This document shows, piece after piece, positions 15,671 through 24,430 of a stretch of DNA of 64,000 nucleotides. The stretch comes from Synergistaceae bacterium. GTDB lineage: Bacteria; Synergistota; Synergistia; Synergistales; Aminobacteriaceae. A model generated the notes under the pieces. The model had not been told where the DNA came from. It saw only the letters and a list, made by a program, of their open reading frames with translations, and made no database searches. The position numbers and the translations under genes were made by a program. Position 1 is the first letter of the stretch. Every line of letters starts with the position of its first letter. The stretch spans positions 1 through 64,000 of the forward strand of contig JAHDKT010000056.1 of NCBI GenBank assembly GCA_018436725.1, written 5' to 3'.

Positions 15671-17410
15671 CTAGACGCTCAGGGAAAGAAGCATCCTCAC
15701 GGATATCCCGGCGACCAGCGCCGAGGCTATCATGATTCCCATGGACGCCGCCATGCGTTTCCCTCCCAGCTCTCTCCACAGGACGATAAACGTGGCGATG
15801 CAGGGGAACGTCATGGAAAGGGTGATTGTGGCCACCACGAGCTGGGCGGGCGAAAGACCCAGGGTCGCCAGCATTCCCACGGCAACGTCCTTTCTCAGTA
15901 TTCCGAGCAGGATGGGGCCGGCCGCTTCCCCCGGGAGGCCGAGAAGGCCTGAAAACACAGGGGCGAGAAGTCGGGTGAGAAGATCGGTGATTCCCGTCGC
16001 ATCCATGAGGCTGATCAGAAGAATGCCGCCCAGAACCAGGGGAACGGCCTCCAGAAAGAAACCGCTGATCCGCATCCAGAGCTTGAGTCCCATGGCTTTC
16101 AGGGACGGAATCCGGTAGGGGGGGATTTCCACGATGAGCTCCGGGCTGAAGCCGGGGAGGATGGAATGAAGGAGTCTTCCCAGGAGAAGCCATGAAACAA
16201 GCAGAGTGCCGTAGACCATGGCGACCCATTTCATCCCCATGCTTCCCAGGGCGCCGATGATCATGGCCTGAAGTCCTGCGCAGGGGACTGCCACGGAAAT
16301 CAGCGTCGCCGCGATAAACCGTTCGCGCTGGGAATCCAGGACTCTGGTGGCGAGAATGCCCGGAACGTTGCAGCCGAATCCCAGGAGAGATGGGACGATG
16401 GCGAACCCGTGGAGCCCCATCCTGTGGAGGAGGGCGTCGAAGATGACCGCGAGCCGCGGCAGGTAGCCGAAGTCCTCAAGGAAGCTGAGAACGGCGTAAA
16501 AGGAGAGGACATAGGGCAGAACCATGACCACGGGGACGTACAGTCCCGTGGTGAGCATGCCGAAACTCTGCTCGAAGTCCACGTGTCCGTCCACAAGCCT
16601 GCCGATGATGATGTCGTGAAGGAAGCCCCCTCCGCCGAAAATACCGGAGAGGTACTTTACCACGGGAAGCCAGTATCTTTCGAAGAGGGGATCGAGAAGT
16701 CCGTCGATGAGACCTTCTCCGGCGTACCGGATGGCGGCGAAGCTCGATGCGATGACCGCAATGCCGATGACGAGCCCCCAGAATGAATTTACTGAGGCAT
16801 CCTCGAGTTTGTCCAGGAAGGTATGATGGCGGTGGCGCACTTTCTGCACCTGTTCCGTGACCGCCCCGATGGCCGCCCACCGCTCCTCTTTCGTGGAAGG
16901 AACCTCCCGCCCCGGGGAAGCCTCGCACAGCCGGTCAAGAAGTCGGCTGACCCCTTCTCCGGAGACTGCCACCGTGGAGACCACCGGAACGCCGAGCAGT
17001 TCCTCGAGCAGGGCGGGGTCAATATCGATGCCCTTGTGCCGGGCTTCGTCAACCATGTTGAGAGCGACGACTACTGGAAGCCGGCGTTCCATAACCTGGA
17101 AGGCGAGAAAAAGGTTTCGTTCCAGGGCAGTGGCATCAAGGACCACTACCACGGCATCGCACCCTTCGGCCACCATCCTTTCGGCCACCTCTTCGGCCTC
17201 GTTGGTAGGGGTGAGGGTGTAGGCTCCGGGAACATCGATAACTCTCCATGCTTCTCCTCCCCGGCGGAGCCATCCTTCCAGGAAACCCACCGTGGTACCG
17301 GGGTAGTTGGAGGAAACGGCATGGACACCGGTGATTCTGGTAAAGAGGGCGCTTTTCCCCACGTTTGGGTTGCCCACCAGAAGCAGTTTTTTCCCTGTTG
17401 CCTCATTCAT
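15671..17410 (-). CDS. feoB: Ferrous iron transport protein B
   Basis: A 579-residue FeoB, shorter than the 770-residue enterobacterial form. The N-terminal G domain has G1 GNPNVGKS at residues 13-20, G3 DVPG and G4 NMVD. The membrane part carries LEDFGYLPRLAV and GFGCNVP. It imports Fe2+ across the inner membrane, with GTP hydrolysis by the G domain. The start overlaps the feoA stop by eight bases, so the two are translationally coupled. The order rlmN-feoA-feoB suggests one transcript. Confidence 0.96.
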   Translation of the reverse strand: MNEATGKKLLLVGNPNVGKSALFTRITGVHAVSSNYPGTTVGFLEGWLRRGGEAWRVIDVPGAYTLTPTNEAEEVAERMVAEGCDAVVVVLDATALERNLFLAFQVMERRLPVVVALNMVDEARHKGIDIDPALLEELLGVPVVSTVAVSGEGVSRLLDRLCEASPGREVPSTKEERWAAIGAVTEQVQKVRHRHHTFLDKLEDASVNSFWGLVIGIAVIASSFAAIRYAGEGLIDGLLDPLFERYWLPVVKYLSGIFGGGGFLHDIIIGRLVDGHVDFEQSFGMLTTGLYVPVVMVLPYVLSFYAVLSFLEDFGYLPRLAVIFDALLHRMGLHGFAIVPSLLGFGCNVPGILATRVLDSQRERFIAATLISVAVPCAGLQAMIIGALGSMGMKWVAMVYGTLLVSWLLLGRLLHSILPGFSPELIVEIPPYRIPSLKAMGLKLWMRISGFFLEAVPLVLGGILLISLMDATGITDLLTRLLAPVFSGLLGLPGEAAGPILLGILRKDVAVGMLATLGLSPAQLVVATITLSMTFPCIATFIVLWRELGGKRMAASMGIMIASALVAGISVRMLLSLSV

Positions 17411-17693
17411 GGCCCATGGCAGCTCCTCCGGCGGGAGAAAGGGGAACGACGAGGACCGAAGAGGATATTTTCCAGCCGAGGGCGATCTGTCTGCCGTCGA
17501 GCTGGAGGGTCACAGGACCGTGAAAGGGCATTCCGGAGACTTTTTCCACCACTTTGCCGACCCGGAGACCCAGGGCTTCGAGACGTTCGGCGCAGCGGTC
17601 CTTTGCCGGCATCTCCGCAATGCGGCCGAAGGCGCCGTTGGGGAGATCCCTCAAGGCAACTGCGGGACCTCCCGGATGACGGGGAGGGTTCAA
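17403..17693 (-). CDS. feoA: FeoA-domain protein
   Basis: A small cytoplasmic SH3-like FeoA domain (LRDLPNGAFGRI, then RLEALGLRVGKVVEKV and DGRQIALG), which supports FeoB-mediated Fe2+ uptake. I propose TTG at 17693 as the start: it overlaps the rlmN stop codon (TTGA) and GAAGGAGGG lies about ten bases upstream. This gives 96 residues. An in-frame ATG at 17726 lies further inside rlmN and has no ribosome site. It overlaps feoB by eight bases. Confidence 0.85.
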   Translation of the reverse strand: MNPPRHPGGPAVALRDLPNGAFGRIAEMPAKDRCAERLEALGLRVGKVVEKVSGMPFHGPVTLQLDGRQIALGWKISSSVLVVPLSPAGGAAMGHE

Positions 17694-18724
17694 TTCTGCA
17701 ATTCCCTCCTTCGAAGCTGGCCGCATGCAGCATTGATATCCGTTCCCTTTTCCCGGCGGATTTCGTTTTCGATTCCGAGCCTGGTGAGAACTGCGGCGAA
17801 GGCCTTGATCCTTTCGGGGGCTGACCGCTGGTACACGTCCTTCACTGGATTGTAGGGGATAAGGTTCACGTACACGCCGAGGCCCGACAGGAGGGCCGCC
17901 ATTTCAAAGGCCAGTTCCGGTTCGTCGTTCACCTTCTGGATCATGACGTACTCGAGGGTGATCCTTTCCCCGGTCTTCTGCTGGTACGTCCTGAGGGCGT
18001 CCACCAGGGGCCCCAGGGGATATTTCCTGTTCACGGGCATGATCTTGCTCCTGAGCGCGTCGTTGGGCGCATGGAGCGAGACCGAAAGACGGACCGGCAG
18101 GGGAAATTCCGCCAGGTCGAGAATTCCCGGCACGATGCCGGAGGTGGAGATGGTGATATGCCGGGCACCCAGATTTCTCATTTTCGGCGAATTCAGGATG
18201 GCAATGGCCTTGAAGACCGCCCGGATGTTCAGGAAGGGCTCTCCCATTCCCATGAAGACCACATTGCCGATATTGGTCCCGAGGCGTTTCTCCATGGCGA
18301 GAAGCTGTCCCGTGATCTCCCCTGCCGTGAGATCCCGGCGGAAGCCGGACTGCCCTGTGGCGCAGAAGGAGCAGTTCAGCGGGCACCCCACCTGGCTTGA
18401 AATACAGGCCGTGGTATGGTTCCCGTGGGTGAGAAGCACCGATTCGATTCTCTCCCCGTCGTAGAGCTGCCAGAGGAATTTCCTGGTGCCGTCTTTCGAG
18501 GTTTCCTCCGTGACGGGGATGGGAGGGAGGATCATCAGGTCATAAACAAGCTTGTCCCTCAGTTCCTTCGAGAGGTTGGTCATTTCGTGGACGTTGAAGA
18601 CTTTTTTGTCGTAAATCCACTGGCATAGCTGGTCCGCCCGATATTTCGGAAGACCCCACCTGTTTGTGCTGACATCGATCCATTCTTCATGGGAAAGATC
18701 GAGGGCGTGTACCGGTTCGCTCAT
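17690..18724 (-). CDS. rlmN: 23S rRNA (adenine-C2) methyltransferase, radical SAM
   Basis: A 344-residue enzyme that methylates A2503 of 23S rRNA (and A37 of some tRNAs) by radical SAM chemistry. The [4Fe-4S]-binding CxxxCxxC is present in GCPLNCSFCATGQ. The mechanism-essential second cysteine is in NAACGQL at the C-terminus. Length is normal. An AGGAGG site lies eight bases before the ATG. feoA starts on its stop codon. Confidence 0.96.
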   Translation of the reverse strand: MSEPVHALDLSHEEWIDVSTNRWGLPKYRADQLCQWIYDKKVFNVHEMTNLSKELRDKLVYDLMILPPIPVTEETSKDGTRKFLWQLYDGERIESVLLTHGNHTTACISSQVGCPLNCSFCATGQSGFRRDLTAGEITGQLLAMEKRLGTNIGNVVFMGMGEPFLNIRAVFKAIAILNSPKMRNLGARHITISTSGIVPGILDLAEFPLPVRLSVSLHAPNDALRSKIMPVNRKYPLGPLVDALRTYQQKTGERITLEYVMIQKVNDEPELAFEMAALLSGLGVYVNLIPYNPVKDVYQRSAPERIKAFAAVLTRLGIENEIRREKGTDINAACGQLRRRELQN

Positions 18725-18880
18725 TGTGTGCCTCCTGGTGGCATTTCGGGGACAATTCCCCTTGAAATAACAATATATGATGTCATGAAGCCGGCATATG
18801 TGTCAATGGGAAAAGGGCGGCCCATGCCCCCGGACGGCGTGGAACGGTACCGGCGCTCTCCCGGGAAGAACGGAGGATAC

Positions 18881-20992
18881 TCAGGAAAGGATATGTTGTT
18901 CCTCGTGGAAGTCAAGAATAAACCCGGCGAATTCCTCGGCCCAGTACGGGTCGAACTGGGTTCCCCCACACCGGCGGAGCTCCGCCGCCGCCGCCGCGGG
19001 AGACTTCGGGTCCCTGTACGCCTTGTCTCCGGTCATGGCTTCATAGGCGTCCACCACGGCCATGATCCGTGCCCCTTCAGGAAGGGCATCTCCTCCTTCG
19101 CCTTCCGGGTATCCCGCCCCGTTCCACCAGCGGTGGTGCAGCAGTATATCCTCCTGCAGGTCCGAAAGGTCCGGAAAAAGGGAGACGATATGAGAGCCTC
19201 TTTCGGGGTGACGTTTTACGACCTCGTATTCCTCCTCCGTGAGGGGGCCCGGCTTATCGAAAATCTCCCTGGGAATCTCGGTAAAGCCAAGATCATGGTT
19301 CCGGGCCAGTTTCACAAGATACGCCCTTTTTTCGGGGGAGAATTCACTCCGTGACGCGGCGAAAATCTCCATGAGAGCGGCGCACGCGGCCATGTGCCTG
19401 TCCCTGGAGTCCTTCCTGACGAGGGCAATCCTTTCAGAAAGGTAGTCAAGGACATCTTTTCTGGAAGACGACCGGTGGGTCTGCTTGAAAACGTACATCC
19501 GCTTGTCCGCTTCCTGGACAAGCGATTCAACCGAAGATTCGTCCCTCGTCCCCGAGGCTGTGCCCCAGGAGATGTTGAGGGGGAGGGCATCGTCGCCGGC
19601 CCGGTACTTCCTGATGTTCGACGCCAGCTTCCCCGGGAAGCGCCTTCCGGCCTCTCCGTTTTCATCCTCTGGCAGAAGGGCTGCGAATTCGTCCCCGCCG
19701 ATGCGGGCGACAATGTCGCTCTGCCTGACGCTTTTCCGCAGAACATCCGCCGCGGCCCTGAGGAGGCCGTCCCCCGCCTTGTGCCCCAGGGTGTCGTTCA
19801 CCAGCTTGAGCCCGTTCACGTCGCACATCACCACCGTGACGGGGTCGAACCGTCCCGTTCCGAGGCGGGCAAGGGTGTCCTCGAAATAGGATCTGTTGTA
19901 GAGCCCCGTCAGTTCGTCGTGGAAGGACCTGAATTCCAGTTCTTCCGTCTTGTTCTTCAGTGACCGTGCCATGATATTGAATGCTCCTCCCAGTTTTTTC
20001 ATCTCATGGGGAGCGTTCTCGAGCGTCAGGGGATCGAGGGGGGAGTATTTCCCGTCCCCCGTCTGTTCCACCGCCTCCAGAAGAAGGCTGAGCGAGGAGT
20101 TCACTTTCCGGTACAATGTGCCCGAGATCAGGAGGGAGGCCGCCAGGAGGAGAATCGATGCCCCGCCGAAATAGGCCAGGCCGGCCAGGTAGGGGGCAAG
20201 GAATTCCCGGAATTCCATGCGGACTGCCAGGGTCATTCCGTATTCCGGAAGGGCCGTGCTTTTCGCGAACCATCTTTTCCCGTCGTTTCCCCGGTACAGG
20301 GCAAGTTCCCCTTTCGGCTTTTCCATCAGCAATGTTTCCTCCCGGGTTATGCCGTAGCTTTCAAATACAGAGTCATCGCCGGAGGGATCGAAAAGCATGA
20401 AATTGCCGGTGCTGCGAAAGGGAGTGGTCATGAGGGCGGAGAGAATGGTGTCGAGGGAGATCGATCCGAACACCAGGCCCTGAAAACCATCGTCTCCCGT
20501 AAGAGGAACGGAAATGACGACCACCGACCGACCGGAGCTTCGGCTGGTAATTATGCCCGTGATATGTTCCCGCCCTTCCACCGCGGCGGTAAAGTACGGC
20601 CTGTCGGCTACGGAAATCCCTGTATTGCCCGGCCCTTCCCTGTCGCTGTGAACCAGTGGGAAACCTGCAGTATCCACGTAAACAAGGGATGCAAAGTTCG
20701 CGTTCGACCTGGCGAAAGAGGAGAAGTCACTGTGCATCCCGGGAAGATCCCGGGCGCTCACGGATGAGAGACGTGAAATCGAGCGGACGGCGTTCTGGTG
20801 GAAGACAAACCACTTGCGGATGAAATCGGCCTGCATGCCAAGGGCCTGTTCCATGTCCCGGGCCGTATTGAGCCGGGACTCCCGGAAATTGAGTATCCCG
20901 ATGAGAACGGGAAACAGGACCATGGCGGCCGCCAGCAGAACCGAAAAGAACCCGAGCATTCCCCTGACGCTCCTGAAGTTGACGGAAAGCAT
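18881..20992 (-). CDS. Membrane sensor with GGDEF and HD-GYP domains
   Basis: A 703-residue protein. A membrane segment (about 14-36) precedes an extracytoplasmic Cache-like sensor (about 40-270). A second membrane segment and a HAMP-like linker follow (about 275-345). Then comes a GGDEF domain with intact GGDEF at 432-436 and the RxxD inhibitory site five residues before it. The HD-GYP domain has His566-Asp567 and GYP at 627-629. It should make c-di-GMP and may degrade it. The usual lysine of HDxGK is phenylalanine here (HDLGF), so the phosphodiesterase activity is uncertain. AAGGAGG precedes the ATG. It stands alone on its strand. Confidence 0.9.
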   Translation of the reverse strand: MLSVNFRSVRGMLGFFSVLLAAAMVLFPVLIGILNFRESRLNTARDMEQALGMQADFIRKWFVFHQNAVRSISRLSSVSARDLPGMHSDFSSFARSNANFASLVYVDTAGFPLVHSDREGPGNTGISVADRPYFTAAVEGREHITGIITSRSSGRSVVVISVPLTGDDGFQGLVFGSISLDTILSALMTTPFRSTGNFMLFDPSGDDSVFESYGITREETLLMEKPKGELALYRGNDGKRWFAKSTALPEYGMTLAVRMEFREFLAPYLAGLAYFGGASILLLAASLLISGTLYRKVNSSLSLLLEAVEQTGDGKYSPLDPLTLENAPHEMKKLGGAFNIMARSLKNKTEELEFRSFHDELTGLYNRSYFEDTLARLGTGRFDPVTVVMCDVNGLKLVNDTLGHKAGDGLLRAAADVLRKSVRQSDIVARIGGDEFAALLPEDENGEAGRRFPGKLASNIRKYRAGDDALPLNISWGTASGTRDESSVESLVQEADKRMYVFKQTHRSSSRKDVLDYLSERIALVRKDSRDRHMAACAALMEIFAASRSEFSPEKRAYLVKLARNHDLGFTEIPREIFDKPGPLTEEEYEVVKRHPERGSHIVSLFPDLSDLQEDILLHHRWWNGAGYPEGEGGDALPEGARIMAVVDAYEAMTGDKAYRDPKSPAAAAAELRRCGGTQFDPYWAEEFAGFILDFHEEQHILS

Positions 20993-21083
20993 GGAAACCT
21001 CCTTATTGACGGTGGAGCTTCTGGTTGAATAGTACCATAGAAAACAGCATTTCCGGTTATGCCGATAAGAATGATAAGAAATA

Positions 21084-21111
21084 TGGACATAAAACTGTAA
21101 AAGGGTACACT
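21084..21111 (+). promoter_or_regulatory. Weak candidate promoter for the DUF6305/TRAP cluster
   Basis: TGGACA (21084-21089), 16 bases, TACACT (21106-21111), about 50 bases before the first gene of the cluster. Confidence 0.4.
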
Positions 21112-21162
21112 CTATTCAGTATCTCAAGAGGAATCTATCTGTTGACAGAAGGAGGAATCGAC

Positions 21163-21714
21163 ATGAAAAGACTGATTATCGCGCTGACGGCGCTTCTGGT
21201 GCTCGGAGCGGCGGGAGCCGCCTTCGCGGCGGACGTGGTGCTTACGTCCGTGGGGCAGAGTCCCGACGTCATGATGGTGAGGGTGGTTCTCCGGAAGATG
21301 AAGATCGATGCCGACAGCGAACCCCTGCTGAAGGCCGACGCCCTTGCGGGCCGGAAGGTACTGGTTGCGGTGGTGGGAGGCAGCTCCAAGGGACTCGGTG
21401 CCGCCGGAATCAACAAGGACCAGGAAGTGGAGCGGGTGAGCTCCCTTCTGAAGGCGGCAAAGGAGCAGGGAGTGAAGGTTCTCGTTATGCATATCGGCGG
21501 AGAAGGCCGCAGAGGCACCCTGTCCGATGCCTTCATCGAGGCGGCTGCGCCCTGGGGAGACAGGATCATTGTCGTGGACGGAGGCAACAGCGACGGAATC
21601 TTCGAGAAGCTGACAGAGGGTAAAAACGTGAAAATCCTCGTTGCCCCCAACGTGAACGGAACAAGCGCTCCCCTCGGGGAAACCCTTTCGGAATGGGGAA
21701 TCTCCGCCAAATAG
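21163..21714 (+). CDS. Secreted DUF6305-like protein
   Basis: A 183-residue protein with a clean signal peptide (MKRLIIALTALLVLGAAGAA, cut near AFA-AD), so it is periplasmic. The mature part looks like an alpha/beta fold with GGEGRRGTLSD and VVDGGNSDG segments. I recall it as the DUF6305 family; no function is known to me. AGGAGG lies seven bases upstream of the ATG at 21163. The TRAP permease gene starts 18 bases later, so it may be a solute-capture partner for that permease in place of a normal DctP. This is inferred from position only. Confidence 0.8.
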   Translation: MKRLIIALTALLVLGAAGAAFAADVVLTSVGQSPDVMMVRVVLRKMKIDADSEPLLKADALAGRKVLVAVVGGSSKGLGAAGINKDQEVERVSSLLKAAKEQGVKVLVMHIGGEGRRGTLSDAFIEAAAPWGDRIIVVDGGNSDGIFEKLTEGKNVKILVAPNVNGTSAPLGETLSEWGISAK

Positions 21715-21732
21715 GCGGACGGTACTCCCGTC

Positions 21733-23022
21733 ATGGACTGGTTCTTTCCTGAAGGATTATATACGCTGGCGATGGTGGGGAGCTTTGTCTTCGGGGCATT
21801 CGCCCTGAAGCTCCCCATAGCCGTCGCCCTTGGAGCCGCCGCGGCAGTGGGAGCCCTCGCCGCGGGGGAGGGGTTTCCCGTCCGGCATTTCGTCGAGGGA
21901 ACCTTCGGCTATCTCGATACCATTCTTATCATCGCCACGGCCATGATTTTCATGAAGACCGTCCAGAAGACGGGATTGCTTGAAAGCCTGGCCGCCTGGG
22001 TCATCCGCACGTTCAGAACCAGGCCTCTCCTCCTCAGCCTCGGACTTATGGTCATCATCATGGTTCCGGGCATGATCACCGGGTCCTCAACGGCGGCCGT
22101 CCTCACCACAGGTGCTCTTGTCGCACCTGTCCTGATAAAGCTCGGCGTTCCGGCAGTGAAAACAGCGGCGGCCATCGCCATGGGAGCTATCTACGGGATG
22201 ATCGCCCCTCCGGTGAACGTGCCGGCCATGATCATCGGCGGCGGCATCGACATGCCCTACGTTGGGTTCGCCCTGCCTCTCCTTGTCTGCACTGTTCCCC
22301 TGGCGTTTTTTTCCGCCCTTGTCCTCGTGTATCCCCACCTCAAAAAAGGAACAGGGGACGAAAACGCCCTGGAGGAAGAACTGCGCCGGATGGAGGCAGT
22401 TCCGCTCTCTTTCAGACTTGTTCTCCCGGTGATTCTGCTTGCCGTCCTCATGACGGGAGAACAGTTTCTTCCCGGAATCTGGCCGTCCCTCGGAATGCCG
22501 GTGAATTTTCTTCTCGCGGCTCTGTCCGCTCTTTTCACAGGAAGGCGGCTGAATTTTCTCGAAGCCTCCCGGGAAGCCGTCAATGACGCTATCCCGGTAC
22601 TCGGAATCCTGATGGGGGTGGGAATGTTCATCCAGATCATGACCCTTGTCGGCGTCCAGGGCTTCATCGTGGTGTCGGTCCTCGCCCTGCCCGCCTGGCT
22701 CATGTACCTCGGCATGGCCACGTCGATCCCCCTTTTCGGGGCAGTATCGGCCTTCGGTGCCGCCTCGGTCCTGGGCGTTCCCTTTCTCCTCGCCCTCCTC
22801 GGACAGAATGAAATCATGGTGGGGTCCGCCCTCAGTCTTCTTGCGGGTCTAGGGGACCTCATGCCTCCCACGGCACTGGCAGGCATTTTCGCCGCCCAGG
22901 TGGTCGGCGAGGAAAACTATTTCAGAGTGCTCCGGCACTGCATCGTTCCTGCGGTGGTCACCGCAGCGTGGGCCGTCGTGGTGATCCTCAACGCGAACAC
23001 CATCATGGGCTGGCTGCCTTAG
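21733..23022 (+). CDS. TRAP transporter large permease (DctM-like)
   Basis: A 429-residue, highly hydrophobic protein with about 12 membrane segments and the DctM-type sequence MITGSSTAAVLTTGALVAP plus GMIAPPVNVPAMIIGGG. These permeases import carboxylates or amino-acid-like solutes using Na+ or H+ gradients. They normally work with a small DctQ subunit and a DctP binding protein, neither of which is recognisable here. Instead, a DUF6305 protein lies upstream and a 47-residue membrane protein downstream. Confidence 0.88.
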   Translation: MDWFFPEGLYTLAMVGSFVFGAFALKLPIAVALGAAAAVGALAAGEGFPVRHFVEGTFGYLDTILIIATAMIFMKTVQKTGLLESLAAWVIRTFRTRPLLLSLGLMVIIMVPGMITGSSTAAVLTTGALVAPVLIKLGVPAVKTAAAIAMGAIYGMIAPPVNVPAMIIGGGIDMPYVGFALPLLVCTVPLAFFSALVLVYPHLKKGTGDENALEEELRRMEAVPLSFRLVLPVILLAVLMTGEQFLPGIWPSLGMPVNFLLAALSALFTGRRLNFLEASREAVNDAIPVLGILMGVGMFIQIMTLVGVQGFIVVSVLALPAWLMYLGMATSIPLFGAVSAFGAASVLGVPFLLALLGQNEIMVGSALSLLAGLGDLMPPTALAGIFAAQVVGEENYFRVLRHCIVPAVVTAAWAVVVILNANTIMGWLP

Positions 23023-23034
23023 GAGGAAACGGAC

Positions 23035-23178
23035 ATGACATATGTTTATAGGGCTATCGTCCTCTTCATTCTTCTTCTGGTAGTGAACTGCCAGTTTCGG
23101 GAGAAGGACTTCTGGAAACAGGCCACGGCGGCGCTCGTGGTCATTCCGCTGGTTCTCCGGCTCCTGATGATCAAGTAG
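23035..23178 (+). CDS. 47-residue membrane protein between TRAP permease and deacylase
   Basis: A short gene, 47 codons, with an AGGAGG ribosome site nine bases upstream of its ATG. It sits exactly in the 12- and 13-base gaps of its neighbours. It has two hydrophobic stretches (AIVLFILLLVV at about 7-17 and ALVVIPLVLRLLM at about 34-46) joined by a charged loop. I know no family for it. Its place suggests a tiny accessory subunit of the permease, perhaps standing in for DctQ. Confidence 0.75.
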   Translation: MTYVYRAIVLFILLLVVNCQFREKDFWKQATAALVVIPLVLRLLMIK

Positions 23179-23191
23179 GGAGGGAAGGACG

Positions 23192-24325
23192 ATGAAGCTG
23201 AAAGGAACCCCATTGACCGCAGTGCTCCTTCTCGCCCTGGCTCTCGGGCTTTCCGCCCTTGCCGCGGTACAGTTCCGTGCCATGTGGGCCGATGATATCT
23301 TTGTTCCGGCCCCGGGCTTCGAGAAGCACCTGCTTTCTGAATGGTTCGGAGGGATCAAGGACACTCCGGCGGATACCCCTGTCTACATCCAGGAAGGAAC
23401 GGAGCCCGGAGGAACCGTGCTGATTCTCGGGGGAACTCACCCCACCGAACCGGCTTCAATGATGACGGCGACCCTGTTCCTCGAACGGGCGAAAGTTTCG
23501 AAGGGACGGCTGATCGTCATACCCCAGGCGAACATCATGGGCTTCACCCACAACTCTCCCCAGGAAGCCCATCCCCGGAGCATTTCCTTCGCCGCCGCCG
23601 ACGGGAGCAGGCGGACGTTCCGCTTCGGATCCCGCCTGACCAACACAGTCCACGAATGGCCGGCCCCGGACATCTACATCCATCCCGCCTCGGGGCAGCA
23701 GCTTCCCGGAAAGGAGCGGGGCAATCTCAACAGATGCTATCCGGGCGTTCCCGACGGGTCCCTCACGGAGCGCCTTGCCTATGCCCTTACGGAGCTTGTC
23801 CGAAAGGAAAAGGCCGATCTTTCCTTCGACCTTCACGAGGCCTCTCCTGAATACCCGGTGGTGAACGCCATCGTGGCCCATGAACGGAGCATGGAGCTGG
23901 CCGCCATGGCCGCCATGGACCTGGAAGGAAAGGGGGTCCCCATCCGCCTGGAGCCTTCGCCGAAGAACCTGCGGGGGCTGACCCACCGGGAGTGGGGCAA
24001 TTACACCGAAACCATGCCGATCCTCATGGAAACGGGAAATCCGGTCCAGGGAAGGCTCCGTGGAAAGACGGACGAACGGCTTGCCCTCACCGGGGTCGAC
24101 AAGGCCTACGTGAAGGCTTTTGCCCTCGGGAGGCTCTATATCCCGTACGACGGGAAGCAGACCATGGAATACAGGGTGGGACGGCATGCCGAATCCATTC
24201 TTTCCTTCCTGGACAATCTCGACATCCTTTTCGAGGAAAGAGGAGTCCGCGTGGAAGGTGTTCCCGGCCTTGCGGAGCTTGAGGAAAAGGGAGTCGGGTT
24301 CTTCCTGGCCCCCGTAAAACAATAG
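23192..24325 (+). CDS. M14-like succinylglutamate desuccinylase/aspartoacylase family protein
   Basis: A 377-residue protein with an N-terminal signal anchor (about residues 7-27), so the catalytic domain is likely outside the inner membrane. GGTHPTEPASM gives the zinc-binding HxxE pattern of the family, and FDLHEASPEYPV carries a further DxHE motif. Family members remove acyl groups from N-acyl amino acids or act as carboxypeptidases. GGGAGGGAAGG precedes the ATG. Location beside a permease and a gamma-glutamyltransferase suggests periplasmic trimming of amino-acid conjugates before uptake; that role is inference. Confidence 0.82.
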   Translation: MKLKGTPLTAVLLLALALGLSALAAVQFRAMWADDIFVPAPGFEKHLLSEWFGGIKDTPADTPVYIQEGTEPGGTVLILGGTHPTEPASMMTATLFLERAKVSKGRLIVIPQANIMGFTHNSPQEAHPRSISFAAADGSRRTFRFGSRLTNTVHEWPAPDIYIHPASGQQLPGKERGNLNRCYPGVPDGSLTERLAYALTELVRKEKADLSFDLHEASPEYPVVNAIVAHERSMELAAMAAMDLEGKGVPIRLEPSPKNLRGLTHREWGNYTETMPILMETGNPVQGRLRGKTDERLALTGVDKAYVKAFALGRLYIPYDGKQTMEYRVGRHAESILSFLDNLDILFEERGVRVEGVPGLAELEEKGVGFFLAPVKQ

Positions 24326-24430
24326 GCCCCTTTACTGTACAATAGAAAATACTGAATTGCTTCTGCAAAAAGCGGAGGCGTGCAACCCATACGGAGAATC
24401 ATGAACACACATTACAGGGAGGTGTTTTAT

